From positions 990,948-1,054,947 of the forward strand of contig NZ_LT599032.1 in NCBI RefSeq assembly GCF_900079725.1: a stretch of DNA of 64,000 nt, in the 5' to 3' direction. Positions within the stretch are counted from its first letter, which is position 1; the number at the start of each line of letters is the position of its first letter. The stretch comes from an uncultured Dysgonomonas sp. Its GTDB lineage: Bacteria; Bacteroidota; Bacteroidia; Bacteroidales; Dysgonomonadaceae. A program made the position numbers and the translations under genes. This document shows positions 8,907 to 16,339 of this stretch, in pieces. A model generated the notes under the pieces. It had not been told where the DNA came from and searched no databases. It saw nothing but the letters and a program-made list of their open reading frames with translations.

Positions 8907-10127
8907 TCACTCTTCGCCTACAAGCATAGAATCTCTGTATCCAAGGAAGTAAAGGATACCATCCAATCCAACAGTGGATAATGATTGTTTAGCATTCGCT
9001 TTTACTTTAGGCTTAGCATGGAAAGCAATACCAAGTCCGGCAATACCTAGCATAGGCAAATCATTGGCTCCGTCTCCGACTGCTACAGTCTGACGCATAT
9101 CTACTTTCTCTACCTGGGCCAATAAGCGCAGCAGCTCAGCTTTACGCTTACCATCTACAATATCGCCCACATAGTTTCCGGTAAGTTTACCATCTTCTAT
9201 CTCAAGCTCATTAGCATATACATAGTCGAACCCGTATTTCTCTTTCAGATAGTTGCCAAAATAGGTAAATCCTCCGGAAAGGATAGCCAGTTTACAGCCA
9301 CTCTTTTTCAAGATGCGGATAAGGCGGGTCATCCCTTCTGTTATAGGTAGATTCTCTGCAATATCTTTCATCACGGACTCATCCAGCCCTTTGAGAAGGC
9401 TCACCCTTTTCTTAAAGCTTTCGGAAAAATCAATCTCGCCACGCATAGCCGATTCGGTGATAGCTTTCACCTCCTCTCCTACTCCTGCACGTTCAGCAAG
9501 TTCGTCTATCACTTCTGTCTGAATCAGAGTAGAATCCATATCGAAACAGACCAGACGGCGCATACGGCGATACATACTTTCTACCTGAAATGCGATATCG
9601 ATACCTTGATCATCAGCCAGTTTCATAAAGTCATGCTTCAACTGCTGAACATCATCTACCGTGCCCCGTATTGCCAATTCTATACATGAACGGCTTGGAC
9701 GTTCTTCAGTCTCCAACGGAACACGACCAGTTAGTCGTATTATCTTTTCTATATTTAGCTTGTACTTCTGACTTATTTGTGCCACAGCCGATATCTGGCT
9801 GGGACTAAGTGTACGCCCTAGCATGGTTACAATATAGCGATTCTTTGTACCTTGCAGACAAACCCAGCGCATATACTCTTCTTTGCTAATAGGAGAAAAG
9901 CGGATAATAACACCTACCTCAGTTGCCTTAAACAGGAGATCTTTGATTACCTCTCCTGCATTCTTAGCTTCAAACATAATTGCCAATGACAGCGAATGAT
10001 GTATATTCGCCTGGCCTATATCAAGAATATTAGCGTTATGCTTTGCCAATACGGCAGTTAGAGCCGCTGTTACACCGGGTTTATCCTCTCCGGACAGACT
10101 AGCTAGTATTATTTCTGAATCTTCCAT
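8907..10127 (-). CDS. serB: Phosphoserine phosphatase with N-terminal ACT domains
   Basis: 406 residues. Converts O-phospho-L-serine to serine, the last step of serine synthesis. Residues 1-180 hold two ACT-like regulatory regions ('LSGEDKPGVTAALTAVL' at 11-27, and a second from about 97), which bind amino acids in this longer SerB class. The C-terminal HAD domain has motif I 'FDMDSTL' (nucleophile Asp196, acid Asp198), 'LSGGFTYFGNYL' as motif II, and 'VGDGANDLPML' as the Mg-binding motif IV. It is the last gene of a - strand operon, 32 bases after argH, and is followed by the hairpin at 8851. Confidence 0.96.
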   Translation of the reverse strand: MEDSEIILASLSGEDKPGVTAALTAVLAKHNANILDIGQANIHHSLSLAIMFEAKNAGEVIKDLLFKATEVGVIIRFSPISKEEYMRWVCLQGTKNRYIVTMLGRTLSPSQISAVAQISQKYKLNIEKIIRLTGRVPLETEERPSRSCIELAIRGTVDDVQQLKHDFMKLADDQGIDIAFQVESMYRRMRRLVCFDMDSTLIQTEVIDELAERAGVGEEVKAITESAMRGEIDFSESFKKRVSLLKGLDESVMKDIAENLPITEGMTRLIRILKKSGCKLAILSGGFTYFGNYLKEKYGFDYVYANELEIEDGKLTGNYVGDIVDGKRKAELLRLLAQVEKVDMRQTVAVGDGANDLPMLGIAGLGIAFHAKPKVKANAKQSLSTVGLDGILYFLGYRDSMLVGEE

Positions 10128-10159
10128 ATCAAGAGAACTTCTTTCTTATAATATCGGGG

Positions 10160-11500
10160 TTAATTAATGGAGTCGAGCAATGCCTGCTCTGCTGACATCA
10201 CTTTTTTGAAATTGAACTGACCGATGACTTGCTGCTTCAATAAGTCTATATGGTCGTTATATAAATTACCTATACTACCTTCGTGGGTATGATTCACTTT
10301 CTTATTATGAACGAAGTTTCCTTTTTCGATATCTAAACCAACCTGCTTATACGCATCGCGAAAAGGAACACCCTCCAGCACTAATCTATTTACTTCTTCT
10401 ACACTGAATATGAGAAGATATTTAGGGTCATCAAGTATATCTTCATTTATCTTCACTTCATTCATCATACGTGCTACCATATGCAGACAATCATTCATCT
10501 CCTCGAATGAAGGAATAAACAATTCCTTTATAATCTGCAAATCACGGAAATACCCTGATGGAAGGTTGTTTATAATCAGTGTTATATCATTAGGCAATGC
10601 CTGTAGCTTGTTGCATTTAGCACGTGTCAGCTCAAATACATCGGGGTTCTTCTTATGTGGCATAATGCTCGATCCTGTTGTATATTCATCAGCCAATTTG
10701 ATAAATCCGAAGTTCTGACTATTATACAAACATGCATCATATGAGAGCTTTGATAATGTACCAGCTATACTTGCTATGGCAAATGAAACTATACGCTCCA
10801 TTTTGCCCCGCCCCATTTGGGCATAGACCACATTATAGTCCATAGAATCAAAGCCCAACAGGTCTGTAGTCATTTGCCTGTTCAGGGGGAATGATGAACC
10901 ATATCCAGCAGCCGAACCCAAAGGATTCCGATTACATATTTTATATGCAGCCAAAAGCAATTGCAGGTCATCTACCAAGCTTTCGGCATAGGCTCCGAAC
11001 CATAGTCCGAATGATGACGGCATTGCAATCTGCAAATGGGTATATCCCGGCATCAGGATATCTTTATACTTTTCGCTTTGGGTAAGGAGAACATCAATCA
11101 GGGCAGTAACTGAATCAACAAGTGCACGAATCTGATCCCGGGTGAAAAGTTTCAAATCTACAAGTACCTGATCGTTGCGGGAACGCCCGCTATGTATCTT
11201 TTTTCCAATATCCCCTAATTTACGGGTAAGCATCAGTTCTACTTGCGAATGTACGTCCTCAATACCATCCTCTATATGAAAGTTGCCGGCAACCGCGATG
11301 TCATAAATTTCTTTCAGTTCTTTAAGAAGAACTGATAATTCATCTTTGGTAAGTAACCCGATAGACTCAAGCATTGTGATATGGGCCATAGAACCAAGTA
11401 CATCGTATGGAGCAAGATATATATCCAGTTCCCTGTCATGCCCTACTGTATAAGACTCTACATCTTTATTTACCTGAACACTTTTTTCCCAAAGTTTCAT
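10160..11500 (-). CDS. argH: Argininosuccinate lyase
   Basis: 446 residues, normal length. Splits argininosuccinate into arginine and fumarate in the cytoplasm. The fumarase/aspartase-superfamily signature 'GSSIMPHKKNPD' is at 276-287 and carries the mobile catalytic Ser. 'SGRSRNDQV' at 104-112 and 'GYTHLQ' at 152-157 supply substrate-binding residues. 'SAAGYGSSFPLNR' is also typical. It begins 3 bases after the stop of the SRPBCC-like gene and precedes serB by 32 bases, so it is co-transcribed with both. Confidence 0.97.
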   Translation of the reverse strand: MKLWEKSVQVNKDVESYTVGHDRELDIYLAPYDVLGSMAHITMLESIGLLTKDELSVLLKELKEIYDIAVAGNFHIEDGIEDVHSQVELMLTRKLGDIGKKIHSGRSRNDQVLVDLKLFTRDQIRALVDSVTALIDVLLTQSEKYKDILMPGYTHLQIAMPSSFGLWFGAYAESLVDDLQLLLAAYKICNRNPLGSAAGYGSSFPLNRQMTTDLLGFDSMDYNVVYAQMGRGKMERIVSFAIASIAGTLSKLSYDACLYNSQNFGFIKLADEYTTGSSIMPHKKNPDVFELTRAKCNKLQALPNDITLIINNLPSGYFRDLQIIKELFIPSFEEMNDCLHMVARMMNEVKINEDILDDPKYLLIFSVEEVNRLVLEGVPFRDAYKQVGLDIEKGNFVHNKKVNHTHEGSIGNLYNDHIDLLKQQVIGQFNFKKVMSAEQALLDSIN

Positions 11501-11503
11501 TCT

Positions 11504-11944
11504 TTATTCTATTGTTCCTTTATTCAAAATATCGTTGTAGGGGAGGCCTGCTAAACCTTCAGCTACTTTGTCCAATCCTGCCTGCAATGGTTTACTAACC
11601 ATTGGTTTCAAAAATGGATTCAAATCTGCTTTTATGGTTAGCTTCATTTTTGTTTCAACGTTATTGGTTGGCACCAATTGTATCCACATAGTCACACCAA
11701 AAGGCAATTGCTCGGCCTGAAACTTAATATTCTTATTAGGTTCACGCTCTACCACTACAAATCTGATTTTACCTACAGGATCGACAGATACAGTACACGA
11801 ATCGGTATCGAAAGTAAAGTCTTTAACTTTATCCTGAGGTATTATATTTTTGGCTAGTTCCAGATTATTCAAATCGGAAAGCACAGAGTAAACATCCACA
11901 TCAGAGTGTGGAATCGTCTTTATCTCACTAACAAATTCTGTCAT
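11504..11944 (-). CDS. SRPBCC (START-like) fold protein of unknown function
   Basis: 146 residues. The start 'MTEFVSEIKTIPHSDVDVYSVLSDLNNL' is the usual first strand and helix of the START/polyketide-cyclase-like hydrophobic-pocket fold. The middle is strand-rich ('DSCTVSVDPVGKIRFVVVERE'), and 'MVSKPLQAGLDKVAEGLAGL' is the long C-terminal helix. No catalytic motif is evident. It lies 15 bases after pyrE and 3 bases before argH, so it is translated as part of that operon. Why a lipid- or ligand-binding fold protein sits between pyrimidine and arginine genes is not known. It is assigned by sequence pattern only. Confidence 0.7.
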   Translation of the reverse strand: MTEFVSEIKTIPHSDVDVYSVLSDLNNLELAKNIIPQDKVKDFTFDTDSCTVSVDPVGKIRFVVVEREPNKNIKFQAEQLPFGVTMWIQLVPTNNVETKMKLTIKADLNPFLKPMVSKPLQAGLDKVAEGLAGLPYNDILNKGTIE

Positions 11945-11959
11945 GCAATTTTCACCAGT

Positions 11960-12589
11960 TTATTTCCAATCAGCAGGAGCTTTTCTCCATTCCTGCAAAG
12001 TTTCCAGATCGGATTCGGCAATATATTCTATTCTCAAAGCTTCGTCTAAAACAGCATCGTAATTAGTTAATGTCAATAACTGAACTCCTGCTGCATTGAA
12101 CTTTTCGGTAGCAATAGGGAAACCATAAGTGAAGTTAGCAACCATCCCAATAACATCTGAGCTATCGCGACGGATAGCTTCAACCGCTTTCAAGCTACTG
12201 GAACCGGTAGATACTAAATCCTCTACGACGACAACTTTACTTCCGGGCTTCAATTCGCCTTCGATCAGATTTTCCAAACCATGATCTTTTGGTGTTGAAC
12301 GAATATATACAAAAGGCAAACCTAGAGCATCTGCAACTAATGCTCCGGGAGCAATGGCCCCTGTAGCTACTCCTGCAATTGCATCTACCTCCGGAAAGTT
12401 TTCTATAATCAAACGGCTTAGTTCGATTTTTATAAATGTACGTATTCTAGGATACGATATCAATTTTCGATTATCACAATAGATGGGTGATTTCCAGCCT
12501 GAAGCCCATGTAAATGGATTGGATGGCTGTAGTTTAATGGCTCTGATACTAAGAAGCTTCTCAGCTGTCAGTTTTTCTAAAGTGTTCAT
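11960..12589 (-). CDS. pyrE: Orotate phosphoribosyltransferase
   Basis: 209 residues. Joins orotate and PRPP to give orotidine 5'-monophosphate in pyrimidine synthesis. The PRPP-binding motif 'VVVVEDLVSTGSSS' is at about 119-132. 'GVATGAIAPGALVADALGLPFVYIR' and 'SGWKSPIYCDNRKLISYP' (31-47) are the orotate-binding and dimer regions of PyrE. It is the first gene of the pyrE / SRPBCC / argH / serB operon and is preceded by a TATATTTG box at 12632. Confidence 0.96.
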   Translation of the reverse strand: MNTLEKLTAEKLLSIRAIKLQPSNPFTWASGWKSPIYCDNRKLISYPRIRTFIKIELSRLIIENFPEVDAIAGVATGAIAPGALVADALGLPFVYIRSTPKDHGLENLIEGELKPGSKVVVVEDLVSTGSSSLKAVEAIRRDSSDVIGMVANFTYGFPIATEKFNAAGVQLLTLTNYDAVLDEALRIEYIAESDLETLQEWRKAPADWK

Positions 12590-12631
12590 ATTTATCTTTT
12601 CTAAATAACAACAATCAACATTATCTGGCTA

Positions 12632-12639
12632 CAAATATA
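12632..12639 (-). promoter_or_regulatory. Bacteroidetes -7 box for the pyrE operon
   Basis: TATATTTG on the - strand, 42 bases upstream of the pyrE ATG at 12589. No clear -33 element. Confidence 0.55.
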
Positions 12640-12794
12640 CAATTAATAGGTAGAATAAAAGAAAATATAGCATAAAGAAAATGCGAATAAAGTTATGGGC
12701 TTCCTCACTATTTTGATGGATATAATATCCAATGCCAGGTATAAGATTAAGAATATACCATTAAATATTTTCTGTTATTTAAGAACGTAATTAA

Positions 12795-13039
12795 TAATAA
12801 AATCAATGGGAATTACCCTTTTCGGATAACTCCCATTGTATATAAAAGTCGTATTGGTGGATATAGCCGAAACTCCGTAAAACAGGATTTGAGCGCTTCG
12901 ATCCCTTTGTAATCCACCGTGCTAAGCAACCCGGAGGTGTGGCCCGCCATTAGAATCAAAAGCTTGTCTCGGATATTTTATTAATTGATGAGCTTCCCAA
13001 TCGACCAACACGACTTAGACTAAGCTTTGTTTTATTTTC
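12795..13039 (-). ncRNA. Candidate independent structured RNA, about 240 nt
   Basis: A canonical promoter at 13045-13076 would start transcription near 13039. Its ends pair: AAGUCGUGUUGGU (13017 down to 13005) with ACCAAUACGACUU (12858 down to 12846) makes 13 consecutive pairs with one G-U. Inside are further stems (CUCCG/CGGAG, GGAUU/AAUCC, and a near-palindromic GAAGCGCUC loop). The stem is followed directly by a hairpin with a T-rich tail at 12804-12838. No reading frame fits. It lies about 205 bases upstream of pyrE but ends in its own terminator, so it is more likely a free RNA than a pyrE leader. A 6S-like RNA is possible; the family is not recognised with certainty. Confidence 0.6.
12804..12838 (-). 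terminator. Terminator of the candidate RNA
   Basis: CAATGGGA pairs with TCCCATTG, with an inner imperfect stem, followed on the - strand by 'ATTTTATTATT'. It is placed 8 bases after the closing stem of the candidate RNA. Confidence 0.65.
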
Positions 13040-13044
13040 TATAT

Positions 13045-13076
13045 CAAATATAGATAGAATAATTCGGATACACAAA
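13045..13076 (-). promoter_or_regulatory. Full Bacteroidetes promoter (-33 and -7) for the candidate RNA
   Basis: On the - strand TTTG (13073-13076) and TATATTTG (13045-13052) are separated by exactly 20 bases. This is the clearest full match to the Bacteroidetes housekeeping sigma consensus in the window. It lies immediately after the small Cys-rich gene and points at the structured RNA. Confidence 0.75.
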
Positions 13077-13083
13077 TAATATA

Positions 13084-13242
13084 TCAATATTTAACTGACT
13101 TCTGCTTTGTACTGCATCCACAATTTGAACATCCGCAACTTCCTTTTTGTTCATTTTTCGAAAAGAAAAAGCCGTACACTTTATAGATTATTAATACAGC
13201 TACGCAAAGTCCGATTATACCAACTATTATTTCTTGAAACAT
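13084..13242 (-). CDS. FeoB-associated Cys-rich membrane protein
   Basis: 52 residues. One N-terminal membrane helix ('IIVGIIGLCVAVLIIY', about 5-20) is followed by a short cysteine-rich tail with the pattern CGCSNCGC at about 36-43. This matches the small FeoB-associated Cys-rich family, thought to assist ferrous iron uptake at the inner membrane. In related genomes such genes usually follow feoB directly (family knowledge). Here the same-strand feoAB lies 6.8 kb upstream, with a SusC/SusD operon in between. A TATCTTTG box at 13270 precedes it, with a purine-rich 'ggagg' 11 bases before the ATG. Confidence 0.8.
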   Translation of the reverse strand: MFQEIIVGIIGLCVAVLIIYKVYGFFFSKNEQKGSCGCSNCGCSTKQKSVKY

Positions 13243-13269
13243 ATCTTATATATCCTCCATTTCTAAACA

Positions 13270-13277
13270 CAAAGATA
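13270..13277 (-). promoter_or_regulatory. -7 box for the Cys-rich gene
   Basis: TATCTTTG on the - strand, 27 bases upstream of the ATG at 13242. It suggests the gene is now transcribed independently of feoAB. Confidence 0.55.
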
Positions 13278-13339
13278 TAGTAGTAATATGAATATTGGCG
13301 TTAATAGAGGGTTAAAAGAAATAAAAACATATAAATATA

Positions 13340-13372
13340 AAACAGTAGCAAGGTGACACCTTACTACTGTTT
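13340..13372 (-). terminator. Terminator of the SusC/SusD operon
   Basis: AAACAGTAG and CTACTGTTT form an outer stem around an inner AAGGTG/CACCTT stem. It lies 50 bases after the last operon gene and is followed by A/T-rich sequence. Confidence 0.7.
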
Positions 13373-13421
13373 AAATATTATGGCTTTGTAAGAAATTACA
13401 AAAGTCCTCTATAGTAATAAA

Positions 13422-14129
13422 TTAATGGGTAGCATCTTCTGGATATCCAGTGTAACGATAACCTTCGAGGGTCCACGTTTCATCCATACCATCACTATCG
13501 GCAGGCGTATTGCTTCCCTCTTTTAATTGCCATACAAACTCAGGCACGCCGGGAACCGTCCAATCCTTTTCAGGTACTAGTACACCGATAAATTGAACAT
13601 AGTCATTATGTGTTATTACCTTAATATAAACACCATCTGATACATTACCTCCAATAGTTGTAGCGCTTTTTGGAGTAACTTTCCCTTCTACCAGTGTTAC
13701 ACGACTATATACTTGGATACCACCAATTAATTGACCAACTGCAGTAGGTTTTGTATATGTTGCCGGATTATAGAAACCGCCATTTACATAAATATAAGAC
13801 GATAGAGTACTTACATTACTAGACTCTGCGGTTACACCTTTAAAGCCTGAAGCATCTCCTGTAATTTTAAATTTACTTTTGACTGCTGTACCGGCAACAT
13901 GTGTATCAATCCAAATTTCATCATTTACATTGGCAGCAGAATTATAGATCATAACTTCTTCTCCGTCTTCGATGGAAGTGTCATCATCAGAATATTCTGC
14001 ACACGATGTAGCTACAACATAACGTCCATCCAATGCTGCGGTTTCTGAATACCAGTTATCTTTTTCTTGCAAGCATGATGTAAACATCAGAGCAGCGAAA
14101 ACAGATAATATATAAAATATTTTTTTCAT
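13422..14129 (-). CDS. Surface lipoprotein of the SusC/SusD operon (unknown)
   Basis: 235 residues. A lipoprotein signal ends in 'ALMFTSC' with the lipidated Cys at about 19. The mature part is strand-rich with many Ser/Thr/Gly and no catalytic motif; 'LEGYRYTGYPEDATH' closes it. It is the last gene of the operon susC-susD-lipoprotein-lipoprotein, 16 bases after the previous one. Third and fourth lipoproteins in such operons usually sit on the cell surface and help bind the substrate. That role is inferred from position. The exact family (several Bacteroidetes DUFs have this shape) is not settled. Confidence 0.7.
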   Translation of the reverse strand: MKKIFYILSVFAALMFTSCLQEKDNWYSETAALDGRYVVATSCAEYSDDDTSIEDGEEVMIYNSAANVNDEIWIDTHVAGTAVKSKFKITGDASGFKGVTAESSNVSTLSSYIYVNGGFYNPATYTKPTAVGQLIGGIQVYSRVTLVEGKVTPKSATTIGGNVSDGVYIKVITHNDYVQFIGVLVPEKDWTVPGVPEFVWQLKEGSNTPADSDGMDETWTLEGYRYTGYPEDATH

Positions 14130-14145
14130 ACTCTTCCCGTATTTT

Positions 14146-14775
14146 TTATTGTAATTTATAAGTTGTACTATAAGTCATATTACCTTGGTTAGGCAAAGTA
14201 ACAACAAACTGAATTTGTCCGTCAGGCAAAATATTTCCCGTTCCATAATGTGCTCCGTAAGGGGATGAGCCCGGCAAAATTTTTATTGTACCGTCCCCCA
14301 TATCAACAAAATCAAGTGCTATGGCATAAGTCTGCCACCAACTGTCTGTAGCATGATAATAGCCTAAAAATCCATCGACTCTCGTAATAGTTATTTTATT
14401 TTTACGGGTAGCATGCACAAGTTGATACTCGCCAGAAAGATCTGTTGTCGGAATAGCTGGCACAACTGCAACTCTTCTTAATACCGAGGCAGGAAAGCCA
14501 TCTGAATTTGTTGCAGAATACTGAATAGCATAAACATCTGGAACAGCTGTATTCACTGTACCTTTCGTTTCTACGGGTATTTCTACTCCTGATTCTGTTG
14601 CCTTAACACCCGGCTCTGTAAATGTAGAGTTAGCAAGAATATACATAAAATTATCACCTTGCATTTCAAATGAGGCGTACTCTGTTATTCTTGAAACATC
14701 TTCTGTGTCTTTATCGCAGGATAAAAGAAAAAATAGAGAAGCGATTATCAGACTATATTTATATAATATTTTCAT
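14146..14775 (-). CDS. Second accessory lipoprotein of the SusC/SusD operon (DUF5012-like?)
   Basis: 209 residues from the ATG at 14775; a longer frame starts only with a TTG touching the susD stop. The signal ends 'SLFFLLSC' with Cys at about 20. Residues 25-110 look like an Ig-like domain ('TFTEPGVKATESGVEIPVE...AIQYSATNSDGFPASVLRRVAVV'), the pattern seen in DUF5012-type surface proteins. The C-terminal half is a separate strand-rich domain. It lies 18 bases downstream of susD. A role in binding the substrate at the cell surface is inferred from context only. Confidence 0.7.
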   Translation of the reverse strand: MKILYKYSLIIASLFFLLSCDKDTEDVSRITEYASFEMQGDNFMYILANSTFTEPGVKATESGVEIPVETKGTVNTAVPDVYAIQYSATNSDGFPASVLRRVAVVPAIPTTDLSGEYQLVHATRKNKITITRVDGFLGYYHATDSWWQTYAIALDFVDMGDGTIKILPGSSPYGAHYGTGNILPDGQIQFVVTLPNQGNMTYSTTYKLQ

Positions 14776-14793
14776 ATTCTTCAATTTTTGCAA

Positions 14794-16317
14794 TTACTTA
14801 CCTTGTTTTTGATTCCACCATACTTTTTCTCCAACATTGGGCTTCTGTGAAGGTGCATTATTATTTCTGTCCCTATAAGATGAAGGATATAAAGGAGAAG
14901 CCGGTAAATTACCGCCCAACAAGGCTCTTCCTCTAACCGATATTGTCAGGTCGCCTACAGGAAAATCAATCCATGCCTTCTTCCTGTCAGCAGCAATATC
15001 AATTTCGTTTACTGAAGGATATTTAGTACGGTTACGTTCCAAGAATGCTTCTATATGCTGATAGTTGCAATTAGCGACCCATTTCTGCATAGCAATTTGT
15101 TTTATCTGAGTCTCTACATTCCCACCTGTCCATTTTGCATAACCAGTTTCCAAAATGGAATAATCAGGCTTTTTGTCTGCGTTAATAATAACGTGTTGAT
15201 TCAACGATGCTTTTACTCCGGCTTCATAATAATCCTTGGCTTTAGCATCCCCTGCGCGGGCGTACACTTCGGCAATGTAAAAATTCACCTCCCAATCTGT
15301 CATCAACATCAAATCCATATCTTCAGGTAAAACAGCAGTAGCGTATGTTTCTTTATCGTCTGTCGTTCCGTTTCCATCAGAGTCTTCTTTCGAGTTGAAA
15401 TCGCCGAAAAATGCAGCTTTTTCACCAGAGAACAGCTTAGCCAAACGGGGATCAGCATTTACTTTTAAATAGTCAAAAAAAGTTTTACATGCAATTACAT
15501 TTGTAGAGATGTAGTTAGCCTCCCCCTGTTGAAATTCGCGCATAGGATGACGTTTACCTTCCATATCATCGTTCCATATTTTGCCGGAGATTTTAGCGCT
15601 CAACGTTAACATATCCGCACTCTTAATATAGTTCAATGTTTTAGCATTATCATATAGAGAAGTTTCAGATAGACGTATCATCAACTTCAGCTTCAACGCA
15701 CTGGCAAATTTATGCCATTCTGCCATATCACCTTTATATATGTAATCGTAAGTTCCGTCAATGGAAGATCCGGTTAAATCAATTGCCAAAAGATCATCTA
15801 CCCTTTTTAATAAATCAGCATATATATCTTCCTGCTTGTCCTGCTTGGGATGAAAAATTCCTTCTTTTGCCTTTAATGCTTCAGAATAGGGCATATCACC
15901 CCAGACATCGGTAATGATTTGCCAAGTAAAAATAGATAAAGCTTCTGCAACGAAGTAATATCCTTTATTTTCGCTATCTTTCGTATTAGCCTTGATATAT
16001 TCCAAATCAAGCATCGGCTGACTTGTCAGCGACTGATAAGCCGTATTGAATTCCTGCGGCAAGTATTCGCTTAATGATTTAAATTGAGATGCGGTATAAG
16101 ACTGAGCCCAGTATTCTACCCAATAAGCTCCACCAAATCCGAAATCCCAACCCATCAGGTTGTTGGCAACACCCATTTCCACAGCCGGCAGCAATACCTT
16201 TGGATCCGGCACTTCTGCCAATGCGTTTGGATCATGATTAATATCTAACCAATCGCTACATCCGGTTGTGAACAATAAGAAGATAGCGGATAATATAATT
16301 AATAATTTTCTTTTCAT
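14794..16317 (-). CDS. SusD/RagB-family outer-membrane nutrient-binding lipoprotein
   Basis: 507 residues. The lipoprotein signal 'IFLLFTTGC' has the lipidated Cys at 20, followed by 'SDWLDINHDPNALAEVPDPKVLLPAVEM', the typical start of the SusD-like_2 subgroup. The rest is helical TPR-like ('WQIITDVWGDMPYSEAL', 'WHKFASALKLKLMIRLSE'). SusD proteins cap the SusC barrel and capture substrate at the surface. It starts 22 bases after susC. No glycoside hydrolase or protease is linked to it, so the cargo (peptide, glycan or other) cannot be inferred. Confidence 0.93.
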   Translation of the reverse strand: MKRKLLIILSAIFLLFTTGCSDWLDINHDPNALAEVPDPKVLLPAVEMGVANNLMGWDFGFGGAYWVEYWAQSYTASQFKSLSEYLPQEFNTAYQSLTSQPMLDLEYIKANTKDSENKGYYFVAEALSIFTWQIITDVWGDMPYSEALKAKEGIFHPKQDKQEDIYADLLKRVDDLLAIDLTGSSIDGTYDYIYKGDMAEWHKFASALKLKLMIRLSETSLYDNAKTLNYIKSADMLTLSAKISGKIWNDDMEGKRHPMREFQQGEANYISTNVIACKTFFDYLKVNADPRLAKLFSGEKAAFFGDFNSKEDSDGNGTTDDKETYATAVLPEDMDLMLMTDWEVNFYIAEVYARAGDAKAKDYYEAGVKASLNQHVIINADKKPDYSILETGYAKWTGGNVETQIKQIAMQKWVANCNYQHIEAFLERNRTKYPSVNEIDIAADRKKAWIDFPVGDLTISVRGRALLGGNLPASPLYPSSYRDRNNNAPSQKPNVGEKVWWNQKQGK

Positions 16318-16339
16318 AATCTTTACTGTTTAATCGCTT

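Noticed and set aside
12795-13039. Riboswitch or attenuator for pyrE
   Set aside because: The candidate RNA ends in its own terminator about 215 bases before pyrE, and pyrE has a separate -7 box at 12632. I prefer an independent RNA, though attenuation is not excluded.
14776-14793. N-terminal extension of the 14146 lipoprotein
   Set aside because: The extension begins with TTG right after the susD stop; the ATG at 14775 directly starts a lipoprotein signal.
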